A DNA stretch of 5,083 bases from positions 1 through 5,083 of the forward strand of contig JBMFVW010000046.1 in the NCBI GenBank assembly GCA_049965795.1, given 5' to 3'. The notes below the pieces were generated by a model. The model had not been told where the DNA came from. It ran no database searches and worked only from the letters and a program-made list of their open reading frames with translations. Below, one piece after another: positions 1 through 5,083 of the stretch (the stretch's first letter is position 1; each line of letters opens with the position of its first letter). The position numbers were made by a program, and so were the translations under genes. Source of the DNA: Acidulodesulfobacterium_A sp049965795 (lineage in GTDB: Bacteria > SZUA-79 > Acidulodesulfobacterales > Acidulodesulfobacteraceae).

Positions 1-542
1 TATCTTTCTTCTTTAAGCGGGTCTGCGCTATTGGAATAGCCTCTTTGCTCCCAATAACCAAGCTCTTCTTTATCCAAAAAAGTGATTACTTTAACCCATT
101 TTGCACTTTTATATGCATATTTATCGGGAATGACGAGGCGTACCGGAAAACCGTGTTCGGGAGTTAAAATTTTTCCTGCATATTTTAAGGCAAGTATCGA
201 ATTATCTTTAAGAAGGAAATCGATATCTACGTTTGTCGTGTAACCGTCGTATGAACCTATTAAAACATATTTTGCCTCTTTGAGCGGTTTAACGATTGCG
301 GCGAGTTTCTTCGACAAAACGCCCTCCCATTCCGCCGACTCTTTGGTCCAGCCGGTAACGCAGTGGAAATCGTCGGTTACTTTATCGTTGCCGATTTTTA
401 CGATATCTTCGTAAGTGAAAACCGCAGGATTTTCGACCATTCCTTGCACCGTAAGTCTGTAATCGTCAATGCTTATGTCCGGAATATATCCTAAATCAAG
501 CTGAATCAGATCTTCTACTTTTTTTTGGTTTGGCGGAATCAT
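1..542 (-). CDS. Sulfite-oxidase-like molybdopterin oxidoreductase (YuiH type), 3' end cut off
   Basis: This encodes a small oxidoreductase of the sulfite-oxidase molybdopterin fold; its substrate cannot be told from sequence. I read 180 complete codons plus two bases of the next. FHCVTGWTK (residues 59-67) holds Cys61, the expected molybdenum ligand. HGFPVRLVIPDKYAYKSAKW (130-149) is the second cofactor-binding signature, with Arg135. The tail GYWEQRGYSNSADPLKEER (162-180) matches the usual C-terminal end of the roughly 200-residue YuiH-type branch, so probably only a few residues are missing. No Tat or Sec signal and no membrane segment is visible, unlike MsrP/YedY, so a cytoplasmic location is inferred. 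The ATG at 542 is chosen because AAAGGA lies 7 bases upstream, an in-frame TAG lies 15 codons upstream with no other ATG between, and the protein starts at the family's N-terminal PPxQ motif. It follows the lipoprotein gene on the same strand; joint transcription is possible but unproven. Confidence 0.9.
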   Translation of the reverse strand, partial: MIPPNQKKVEDLIQLDLGYIPDISIDDYRLTVQGMVENPAVFTYEDIVKIGNDKVTDDFHCVTGWTKESAEWEGVLSKKLAAIVKPLKEAKYVLIGSYDGYTTNVDIDFLLKDNSILALKYAGKILTPEHGFPVRLVIPDKYAYKSAKWVKVITFLDKEELGYWEQRGYSNSADPLKEER

Positions 543-646
543 TTTGACATCCTTTCTGCTACGATATTTCTTACGCTTTCGCTATTGAAGATTTTATCGT
601 CAAATCTGGAAGCGGGGAAGGGCTGTGTTAGGATAATTTGCGAAAT
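539..646 (-). other. Unexplained 35-codon open frame, possible gene remnant
   Basis: In the gap between the two minus-strand genes one frame stays open for 35 codons, from just after a TAA at 649-647 to a TGA at 541-539. That TGA overlaps the next gene's ATG as ATGA. The readable peptide includes PFPASRFDDKIFNSESVRN and ends AERMSK. Part of this stretch, about 607-630, is clearly richer in G and C than the rest of the intergenic DNA. The only ATG is three codons before the stop, so as it stands it is not a credible complete gene. It could be the tail of a lost gene, a gene with a rare start, or chance. I recognise no family. Confidence 0.2.
550..555 (-). promoter_or_regulatory. Ribosome binding site of the molybdopterin oxidoreductase
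   Basis: AAAGGA on the minus strand ends 7 bases before the ATG at 542. It is the clearest normally spaced Shine-Dalgarno sequence in the window and decides the start of the downstream gene. It lies inside the last codons of the small open frame at 646-539. Confidence 0.6.
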
Positions 647-663
647 TTAAGCAAATATATCAA

Positions 664-1935
664 TTACGCCGTTCCCAACGGATTTTTTAATATATAAATT
701 TTACCGTGTTTATAATTAAAAAGATAAAGAGATTTTTTGAATATATTATTTTTTAGATTAACCATACCGCAAACACCCTTAAACTTTTTAATTTTTAATA
801 TTGCATGGTAAAATTTTACGCCGCTGACATTTTTATTTTTTGACAAACTAACTTTACCTGCCGCTCTAATAATTATCCTTCCTATATCGTAACCTTCGGC
901 GCTAAGAATATTAGGGGTTTTTCCATATGTCTGTTTATAATCGGACGAAAAATTTTTAACGATTTTATTATCCGCATGCTTAAAAAACCCGTCCGGAAAA
1001 ATAGAATTTTCCATATAAAAACCGTTTTTTTCTATAAACCTGCTTGAATCTAAAGAACTAAGCCCGAATATCGGAAACCCCGTAATATTATAATATACCA
1101 GCTGCGTTAAAATCAGTTTTATTTTTGAATTTCCGCCTATTACGAACAGTCCGTCAAACGGAATATTAGGCCTCGACTTAGTTATGCCGTGCATGAGGTC
1201 GTATTTAGTTATACCAAGTTCAGCTTTTTCTGCTGCGGATACATGAAGATTGCCTATGCCGTTAAATGTAGCTATATTGTTAAAATTATCGAAAAAATCG
1301 ACGGTATTTTCCGCGTATGCAGTTTGATTTAATAAATTTATCCCGTATTTTTTTGCAAAATTATTGATATATTTTAAAATTTTCGGACCGTATCCGTAAT
1401 CCGGATATATAACCGAAAAAGATTTTATGCCTTGCTCTCCGGCATATTGAATTTCCGTTTTAATCTCCTGTTTTAACGTCATGCCGTAACCGAAAACATA
1501 ATGCGATAAATCTTTTTTGGCGGCTACCGGCGAAGGGGTAATAACCGGAATTTTAAATTCATCGGAATATTTTGCAAAATATTTCAACTGTCCTGCAAAA
1601 AGAGGTCCGATTATAGCCGAAACGCCTTTTTTACTTAAGGACTTGAACAAACCGTATACGCTTGTTTTGCCTGCGCTTAACGGCAGGTTGACTATAATGA
1701 ATTTTACTTTAGATTCTCCGCTTTTCTTTAAACTCAGCAGCATTCCGTCGACAAACTGCTTGCCGAAAAAAGCATACCTGCCTTCTACGGGCATTACCAA
1801 AGCTATTCTTATAACCGATCCTTGATTTAATGCATTGCCGTCTTTAGCGGCAGCGCTTTTGCATCCGAATACCGAAACGAGAAATAAAGTAAAAAAAATT
1901 GCCGAAACGAGAAATAAAATTTTTATTCTATTCAT
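664..1935 (-). CDS. Lipoprotein with periplasmic-binding-protein fold, LpoA / penicillin-binding-protein-activator-like
   Basis: This encodes a predicted 423-residue lipoprotein related to the ligand-binding proteins of branched-chain amino-acid transporters and to LpoA-type activators of cell-wall synthases. Residues 1-24 form a type II signal peptide (MNRIK, then a hydrophobic stretch), with Cys25 after VSVFG as the lipidation site; the lipobox is imperfect. The fold is visible in order: IRIALVMPVEGRYAFFGKQ (42-60), GVSAIIGPL (104-112), IPVITPSP (129-136), SFSVIYPDYGYG (172-183), FDGLFVIGG (260-268), FPDGFF (313-318), AEGYDIGRI (346-354) and a beta-rich tail with FKGVCGMVNL (385-394). No permease or ATPase genes lie beside it, which favours an envelope or cell-wall role over transport; that is inference. 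A TTG at 1953 in the same frame would add six residues, but the ATG at 1935 gives a normal signal peptide and is preferred. Neither start has a Shine-Dalgarno sequence. Confidence 0.82.
   Translation of the reverse strand: MNRIKILFLVSAIFFTLFLVSVFGCKSAAAKDGNALNQGSVIRIALVMPVEGRYAFFGKQFVDGMLLSLKKSGESKVKFIIVNLPLSAGKTSVYGLFKSLSKKGVSAIIGPLFAGQLKYFAKYSDEFKIPVITPSPVAAKKDLSHYVFGYGMTLKQEIKTEIQYAGEQGIKSFSVIYPDYGYGPKILKYINNFAKKYGINLLNQTAYAENTVDFFDNFNNIATFNGIGNLHVSAAEKAELGITKYDLMHGITKSRPNIPFDGLFVIGGNSKIKLILTQLVYYNITGFPIFGLSSLDSSRFIEKNGFYMENSIFPDGFFKHADNKIVKNFSSDYKQTYGKTPNILSAEGYDIGRIIIRAAGKVSLSKNKNVSGVKFYHAILKIKKFKGVCGMVNLKNNIFKKSLYLFNYKHGKIYILKNPLGTA
1872..1918 (-). repeat. Direct repeat, 17 bases at a 30-base period, in the signal-peptide coding region
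   Basis: CCGAAACGAGAAATAAA (plus-strand reading) occurs exactly at 1872-1888 and again at 1902-1918. The 30-base period equals 10 codons, so it reads as a duplicated FLVS block in the hydrophobic core of the lipoprotein signal peptide: FLVSAIFFTLFLVSVFGC. The frame is kept. Confidence 0.9.
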
Positions 1936-1954
1936 ATTGTATTTTGATAACAAT
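1936..1954. repeat. Short inverted repeat just upstream of the lipoprotein start
   Basis: The arms ATTGT (1936-1940) and ACAAT (1950-1954) flank a 9-base spacer directly next to the ATG of the lipoprotein gene, about 30 to 50 bases downstream of its predicted transcription start. The alternative TTG start at 1953 lies inside one arm. It could be a weak operator or a small mRNA hairpin. With 5-base arms in AT-rich DNA, chance is a real possibility. Confidence 0.3.
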
Positions 1955-1991
1955 TTAATTATTATTATATTTATAATTGCTCTTTTTATTA

Positions 1992-2020
1992 TTTATACAA
2001 CTTATCTTTACCGCAGTCAA
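1992..2020 (-). promoter_or_regulatory. Predicted sigma70-type promoter of the lipoprotein gene
   Basis: On the minus strand TTGACT (2020-2015) and TATAAA (1997-1992) are separated by exactly 17 bases, and each hexamer matches five of six consensus positions. Transcription would start near 1985 and give a leader of about 50 bases to the ATG at 1935. Prediction by eye; no start site has been measured. Confidence 0.65.
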
Positions 2021-2036
2021 TCCAATTTATTATAAT
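2007..2036 (+). promoter_or_regulatory. Predicted sigma70-type promoter of the dprA-topA unit
   Basis: A perfect -10 hexamer TATAAT (2031-2036) follows TTTACC (2007-2012, four of six matches to TTGACA) after an 18-base spacer. Transcription would start near 2043, leaving a T-rich leader of about 29 bases before the ATG at 2072. The surrounding DNA is very AT-rich, which raises the chance of a false match, but position and orientation fit the downstream genes. It overlaps the leftward promoter. Confidence 0.5.
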
Positions 2037-2071
2037 TTAATTTTTTTGAATTTTATTTTATTATTATTCTT

Positions 2072-3136
2072 ATGGACGCAGAAGATTTAGAATCGTATAA
2101 GAATTACAGGATATGCTTAAACGCTAAACTGGAAGGGCTTATAAAAGCGCATGCCGGTAAAAAAACGGCTGCGGCAGATACTCTTGATTTAAAAAAATGC
2201 GATTTTTATGAAAGGTTGAAAAACGTATCGGAAAACGAAATAAATTTATTAAACGAATCAAAAATCAAACCGTTAAAAACTTCACGTGTTGTAAATTATA
2301 GCCTAAAACAAAATATTTCGCCTTCTTTACCCGAATTTTTGCATATTTACGACCCGAATGTTTTGTTTGAAGATTTTTATAAAAATACTTCGCCGCAAAA
2401 ATTTAATAACGGATTATTTTTAACGTCTTCCAGATATCGTGACGCAGATACTTTTAAACCCGATTCGTCTTTAATAAACGAAGTTTATTTTTACTGCAAA
2501 GATAAAGAGAAAAACCAAAAAATTTCTTTTTTATGCTTAGGAATGCACGAATCCGCCGATAACGGTTTTATCGAAAAGTTTTCGGATAAATTAACCGAAG
2601 ATATTTTTATTTTAGTAATTCAGCCCTATTCGCTGTTAAAATCGGCGCATAAAAATAAAACGGAACAATTAAATCTTAAATTTCCGCAAATTTCGGCATT
2701 AGATCCTTTTGCAAAAAATGCAAAATACGGATTTGCCTTAAGAAACAGCCTCGCTTTTCATTTATCTCAAGAGATGGCTATACTTTATCTGTCGCATAGC
2801 AGTTCCCTTTCGGGTTTAATAAAAAAATTTAAAAATGCGGACAGGGAAGTAAAAATTTTTCTCGGAGAAGAAAACTATAAAAAAAATACGGCTATAACCG
2901 CAAATGCCAAAAAAGACCGTGCAGCTTACAAAACGGAATGGTCAAAGGAATATGAATCAATCAATAGTTTTATAATAAATTCTTTAACAAATGAAAACAT
3001 TACTATTGACAATTTATTGAAACTAAGCAATATTAGATTAAAAGCAAATGAAAATGAAATTATGAGGGCTCTTTCTATCCTTGAAATAAATTCGGAAATA
3101 GAAAGACTGCCGGGAGGAATTATAAAAAAAATATGA
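2072..3136 (+). CDS. dprA: Divergent, motif-eroded DprA/Smf-like DNA-processing protein
   Basis: DprA binds incoming single-stranded DNA and loads RecA during transformation; whether this copy still does so is doubtful. The 354-residue product follows the DprA layout. LPEFLHIYD (86-94) fits the loop before the Rossmann fold. GLFLTSSR (114-121) stands where xAIVGSR is usual. LCLGMHESAD (154-163) stands for VVSGLARGID, with only Gly157 and Asp163 kept. FALRNS (221-226) stands for FPRRNR. SSSL (243-246) stands for SGSL, and DREVKIF (257-263) for GREVFAV. Residues about 297-354, ending LEINSEIERLPGGIIKKI, match the C-terminal DprA winged helix well. The length is normal for the family and there is no frameshift or stop, so the gene is diverged rather than broken. 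It overlaps topA by four bases, and the smf-topA order is conserved in other bacteria. The ATG at 2072 is the only ATG after the in-frame TAA at 2033; it has no Shine-Dalgarno sequence. The first 80 residues or so are not recognisable. Confidence 0.75.
   Translation: MDAEDLESYKNYRICLNAKLEGLIKAHAGKKTAAADTLDLKKCDFYERLKNVSENEINLLNESKIKPLKTSRVVNYSLKQNISPSLPEFLHIYDPNVLFEDFYKNTSPQKFNNGLFLTSSRYRDADTFKPDSSLINEVYFYCKDKEKNQKISFLCLGMHESADNGFIEKFSDKLTEDIFILVIQPYSLLKSAHKNKTEQLNLKFPQISALDPFAKNAKYGFALRNSLAFHLSQEMAILYLSHSSSLSGLIKKFKNADREVKIFLGEENYKKNTAITANAKKDRAAYKTEWSKEYESINSFIINSLTNENITIDNLLKLSNIRLKANENEIMRALSILEINSEIERLPGGIIKKI
2898..2915 (+). repeat. 18-bp exact repeat, copy 1 (in the DprA-like gene)
   Basis: CCGCAAATGCCAAAAAAG occurs here and again at 4205-4222 in topA, in the same orientation and the same codon phase, 1307 bases apart. 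Here it encodes most of TANAKKD, in the linker between the Rossmann-like part and the winged helix. Confidence 0.85.
3112..3118 (+). promoter_or_regulatory. Distant Shine-Dalgarno sequence for topA
   Basis: GGGAGGA lies inside the last codons of the DprA-like gene (the LPGGI codons) and ends 14 bases before the topA ATG. That is longer than the usual spacing. Together with the ATGA stop-start overlap it suggests topA is translated at least partly by coupling to the upstream gene. The same bases also encode a conserved winged-helix segment, so the match may be partly coincidental. Confidence 0.4.
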
Positions 3137-5083
3137 AAAATTTAGTTCTCGTAGAGTCTCCTTCTAAAGCAAATACTATAAATAAATATTTAGGACCCGA
3201 TTTTATAGTAAAAGCAACCGTAGGACATATTAAAAATTTACCGAAAAGTTCTATAGGGGTTGACATAAAAAACGGGTTCGAACCTAAATACGAAATCATA
3301 AAAGGGAAGGAAAAAACCGTTGACGAAATTAAAAAACTTGCGAAAAAAGCCGACGTTATTTATCTGGCTCCCGATCCTGACCGCGAAGGGGAAGCCATAG
3401 CATGGAACATAAAAGAGATTATAGACGAAATTAACGGAAAAAAGCCCGATATAAAAAGGGTTCTTTTTCATGAAATTACTAAAGATAAAGTATTAGAAGC
3501 CATAAAAAATCCTGCCGCCTTAAACGAATCTATGTACGAATCCCAAAAAGCCCGCAGAATTTTAGACCGTTTAGTCGGTTATAATCTGAGCCCTTTTTTA
3601 TGGGATAAAGTAAGAAGGGGGCTTTCCGCCGGCAGAGTTCAATCCGTCGCCCTATATCTTATAGTCGAAAGAGAGAAAGAGATAAACGCTTTCGTAAAGG
3701 TAGAATTCTGGACGGTAACGGCTTTATTTGAAATTCAGGGGGGGGACAAGAAAAAATTTTCTACCGATATCGAAGGCGAACTCTTTAAAATAAACGGAAA
3801 AGATCCTGAAATTAAATCCGAAGAAGAAGCCGAAGAATTGAAAAACAGACTTCTTTCGATAAAAGATGATTATTCTATCGAAGATATATCGAAAAAACCG
3901 ATGTACAGAAAAGCCCCTCTGCCTTTGATAACCAGCACGCTCCAGCAGGAAGCGGTAAAAATACTTCGTTTTCCGGTAAAGAAAACGATGTCCGTAGCAC
4001 AAAAACTTTACGAAGGCATCGAAATAGGAGCGGTGGAAGGCGTAAGCAAAAAATCTCTCGGGCCGGTAGGTCTTATTACCTATATGAGAACCGATTCTAC
4101 GAGAATATCGGACGAAGCGGCATCGTCCGCTAAAAAATTTATAAATGAAGTTTACGGTTTAGACTATATTGCCGACAAAAATTCCCCTAAAAAAAGCAAA
4201 CCGTCCGCAAATGCCAAAAAAGTCCAGGACGCGCACGAAGCTATAAGACCGACTAATATTTTATTGACTCCGAAAAAAATTAAAGCATACTTAACCCCGG
4301 ACGAATACAAATTATACAATCTTATATGGACTTATTTTACGGCATCTTTCATGAGTCAGAGTATATACGACCAGTACGCTCTGACGTTGAAAGGAGCATA
4401 CAAAGGCAAAAACAAAGAAAAAGACGAATATATTTTTAAGACTACCGAAAGCATATTGAAATTCGACGGCTTTCAAAAAGTTATTAACGAAAATCTAAAA
4501 AACAAAGAGGCTTTAGAAGAAGAAAGCGACGTTCAAACACAAAACGAAAAAAATCCTTCGCCTATAATTAAAATATTTGAACTGCTTTCAAAAGGCGACC
4601 CTGCTTCCATTAAAAAAGCCGACGTTTTTCAGCATTTTACTTCTCCTCCGCCGAGATACACCGAAGCAAGCTTGGTGAAAGCTTTAGACGAAAACGGCAT
4701 TGGAAGGCCTTCCACTTACCAGAGCATAATAGCTAACATTAAGACTAAAGACTATGTCGTAATGACTACGGAATCGGCGGATACAGCAAAAAAAGGGAGC
4801 GCAACCCAAAAATTTAAGCCTACCGAGCTGGGAATGACGGTGTCGGATATCTTGAAATCCGGCTTTTCCGATATAATCAACTTGAAATTTACCGCAAACA
4901 TGGAAAAAAAATTAGACGACGTTGAAAACGGACTAATAAAAAGAAAAGAACTGCTTACCGATTTTTACGAAAAATTTATGAAAAACTTTAAAGACGCCAA
5001 AATTAATATTAAAAACATAAAGGGTTCGTCCGAACCTACCGACGTAATCTGCGAAAAATGCGGAAAACCTATGGTAATAAAAA
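3133..5083 (+). CDS. topA: DNA topoisomerase I (type IA), 3' end cut off
   Basis: Topoisomerase I cuts one DNA strand through a tyrosine linkage and relaxes negative supercoils. I read 650 codons with no interruption. The Toprim domain starts at residue 1 (MKNLVLVESPSKANTI) with Glu9 and the metal triad Asp81, Asp83, Glu85 in APDPDREGEAIAW (79-91). Other signatures follow in order: GLSAGRVQSVA (163-173), LITYMRTDSTRIS (314-326) with catalytic Tyr317, QDAHEAIRPT (365-374), and PPPRYTEASLVKALDENG (505-522) followed by IGRPSTY (523-529). Cys640 and Cys643 begin the first C-terminal zinc ribbon just before the edge, so the remaining zinc fingers lie outside. The N-terminal domain is shorter than in E. 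coli, whose triad is at 111-115. The start overlaps the upstream stop (ATGA). A G8 tract sits at codons 202-205 and a small insertion around 545-558. Identification is secure. Confidence 0.98.
   Translation, partial: MKNLVLVESPSKANTINKYLGPDFIVKATVGHIKNLPKSSIGVDIKNGFEPKYEIIKGKEKTVDEIKKLAKKADVIYLAPDPDREGEAIAWNIKEIIDEINGKKPDIKRVLFHEITKDKVLEAIKNPAALNESMYESQKARRILDRLVGYNLSPFLWDKVRRGLSAGRVQSVALYLIVEREKEINAFVKVEFWTVTALFEIQGGDKKKFSTDIEGELFKINGKDPEIKSEEEAEELKNRLLSIKDDYSIEDISKKPMYRKAPLPLITSTLQQEAVKILRFPVKKTMSVAQKLYEGIEIGAVEGVSKKSLGPVGLITYMRTDSTRISDEAASSAKKFINEVYGLDYIADKNSPKKSKPSANAKKVQDAHEAIRPTNILLTPKKIKAYLTPDEYKLYNLIWTYFTASFMSQSIYDQYALTLKGAYKGKNKEKDEYIFKTTESILKFDGFQKVINENLKNKEALEEESDVQTQNEKNPSPIIKIFELLSKGDPASIKKADVFQHFTSPPPRYTEASLVKALDENGIGRPSTYQSIIANIKTKDYVVMTTESADTAKKGSATQKFKPTELGMTVSDILKSGFSDIINLKFTANMEKKLDDVENGLIKRKELLTDFYEKFMKNFKDAKINIKNIKGSSEPTDVICEKCGKPMVIK
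3738..3745 (+). repeat. G8 homopolymer tract inside topA
   Basis: Eight consecutive G bases span codons 202-205 (Gln-Gly-Gly-Asp) in an otherwise AT-rich gene. The frame as given is intact on both sides. A change of one base in the tract would truncate TopA well before its catalytic tyrosine. Confidence 0.9.
4205..4222 (+). repeat. 18-bp exact repeat, copy 2 (in topA)
   Basis: Second copy of the sequence at 2898-2915. Here it encodes most of SANAKKV, in the lysine-rich loop just before the QDAHEAIRPT motif of topoisomerase I, where other family members also carry lysine- and asparagine-rich residues. Confidence 0.85.

Noticed and set aside
598..603. TTGACG on the minus strand as a -35 for the oxidoreductase
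   Set aside because: No acceptable -10 hexamer occurs 15 to 19 bases downstream; the sequence there is CGAAAGCGT-like.
636..656. Inverted repeat ATTTGC/GCAAAT as a terminator after the lipoprotein gene
   Set aside because: The 6-base stem is weak with a 9-base loop, and no T run follows it on the minus strand, so intrinsic termination is not supported.
1517..1825. 102-codon open frame on the plus strand
   Set aside because: It lies wholly antisense to the lipoprotein gene, has no recognisable domain, and is explained as the shadow of a well-supported gene.
1835..2035. 66-codon plus-strand open frame with a hydrophobic, isoleucine-rich C-terminal half
   Set aside because: It starts antisense to the lipoprotein signal peptide and continues into the AT-rich promoter region. 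The apparent membrane segment is what ATT/TTA-rich DNA encodes by chance.
1936..2071. Riboswitch, small RNA or replication origin in the AT-rich divergent region
   Set aside because: No extended stem-loops, DnaA-box-like repeats or iterons are visible; promoter elements and low-complexity AT runs account for it.
3238..4002. Minus-strand open frames of 77 and 92 codons (3471-3238 and 4002-3724)
   Set aside because: Both are antisense to topA, rich in Phe and Tyr as expected from complementing Lys- and Glu-rich codons, and have no ribosome site or domain.
2072..5083. A new defence or mobile system around the DprA-like and topA genes
   Set aside because: Gene order matches an ordinary housekeeping neighbourhood, and no nuclease, transposase, integrase, attachment site or recognisable defence partner is present in the window.

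Overview
The window is AT-rich bacterial DNA carrying four protein genes, with no RNA gene, insertion sequence, CRISPR array or phage feature visible. A lipoprotein of the LpoA/periplasmic-binding-protein type points to a Gram-negative, two-membrane organism. The closest remembered resemblance is to low-GC deltaproteobacteria-like lineages, but that placement is only an impression; the sequence alone does not fix the taxon.

Left half, minus strand: a lipoprotein gene (664-1935) is followed downstream, after a 121-base gap, by a cytoplasmic-type molybdopterin oxidoreductase of the sulfite-oxidase fold (542 down to 1), which leaves the window within a few codons of its expected end. The gap holds an unexplained 35-codon open frame whose stop overlaps the oxidoreductase start.

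Centre (1936-2071): a short, very AT-rich divergent promoter region. A near-consensus sigma70-type promoter fires left into the lipoprotein gene. A second one, with a perfect TATAAT, fires right into the dprA-topA pair. Their -35 elements interdigitate, so the two could not both be occupied at once.

Right half, plus strand: a two-gene unit. First comes a strongly eroded DprA/Smf homologue (2072-3136). It keeps the order of the DprA motifs and the C-terminal winged helix but has lost most signature residues. It overlaps topA (DNA topoisomerase I) by four bases (ATGA). TopA runs off the right edge just as its C-terminal zinc ribbons begin. The dprA-topA order is a known conserved neighbourhood (for example smf-topA in Bacillus), which supports the DprA call.

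I see no new multi-gene system here. The observations most worth following up are the degenerate DprA in its normal locus, the overlapping divergent promoters, an in-frame 18-bp exact repeat shared by dprA and topA, a G8 tract inside topA, and a recent-looking 30-base duplication in the lipoprotein signal peptide.
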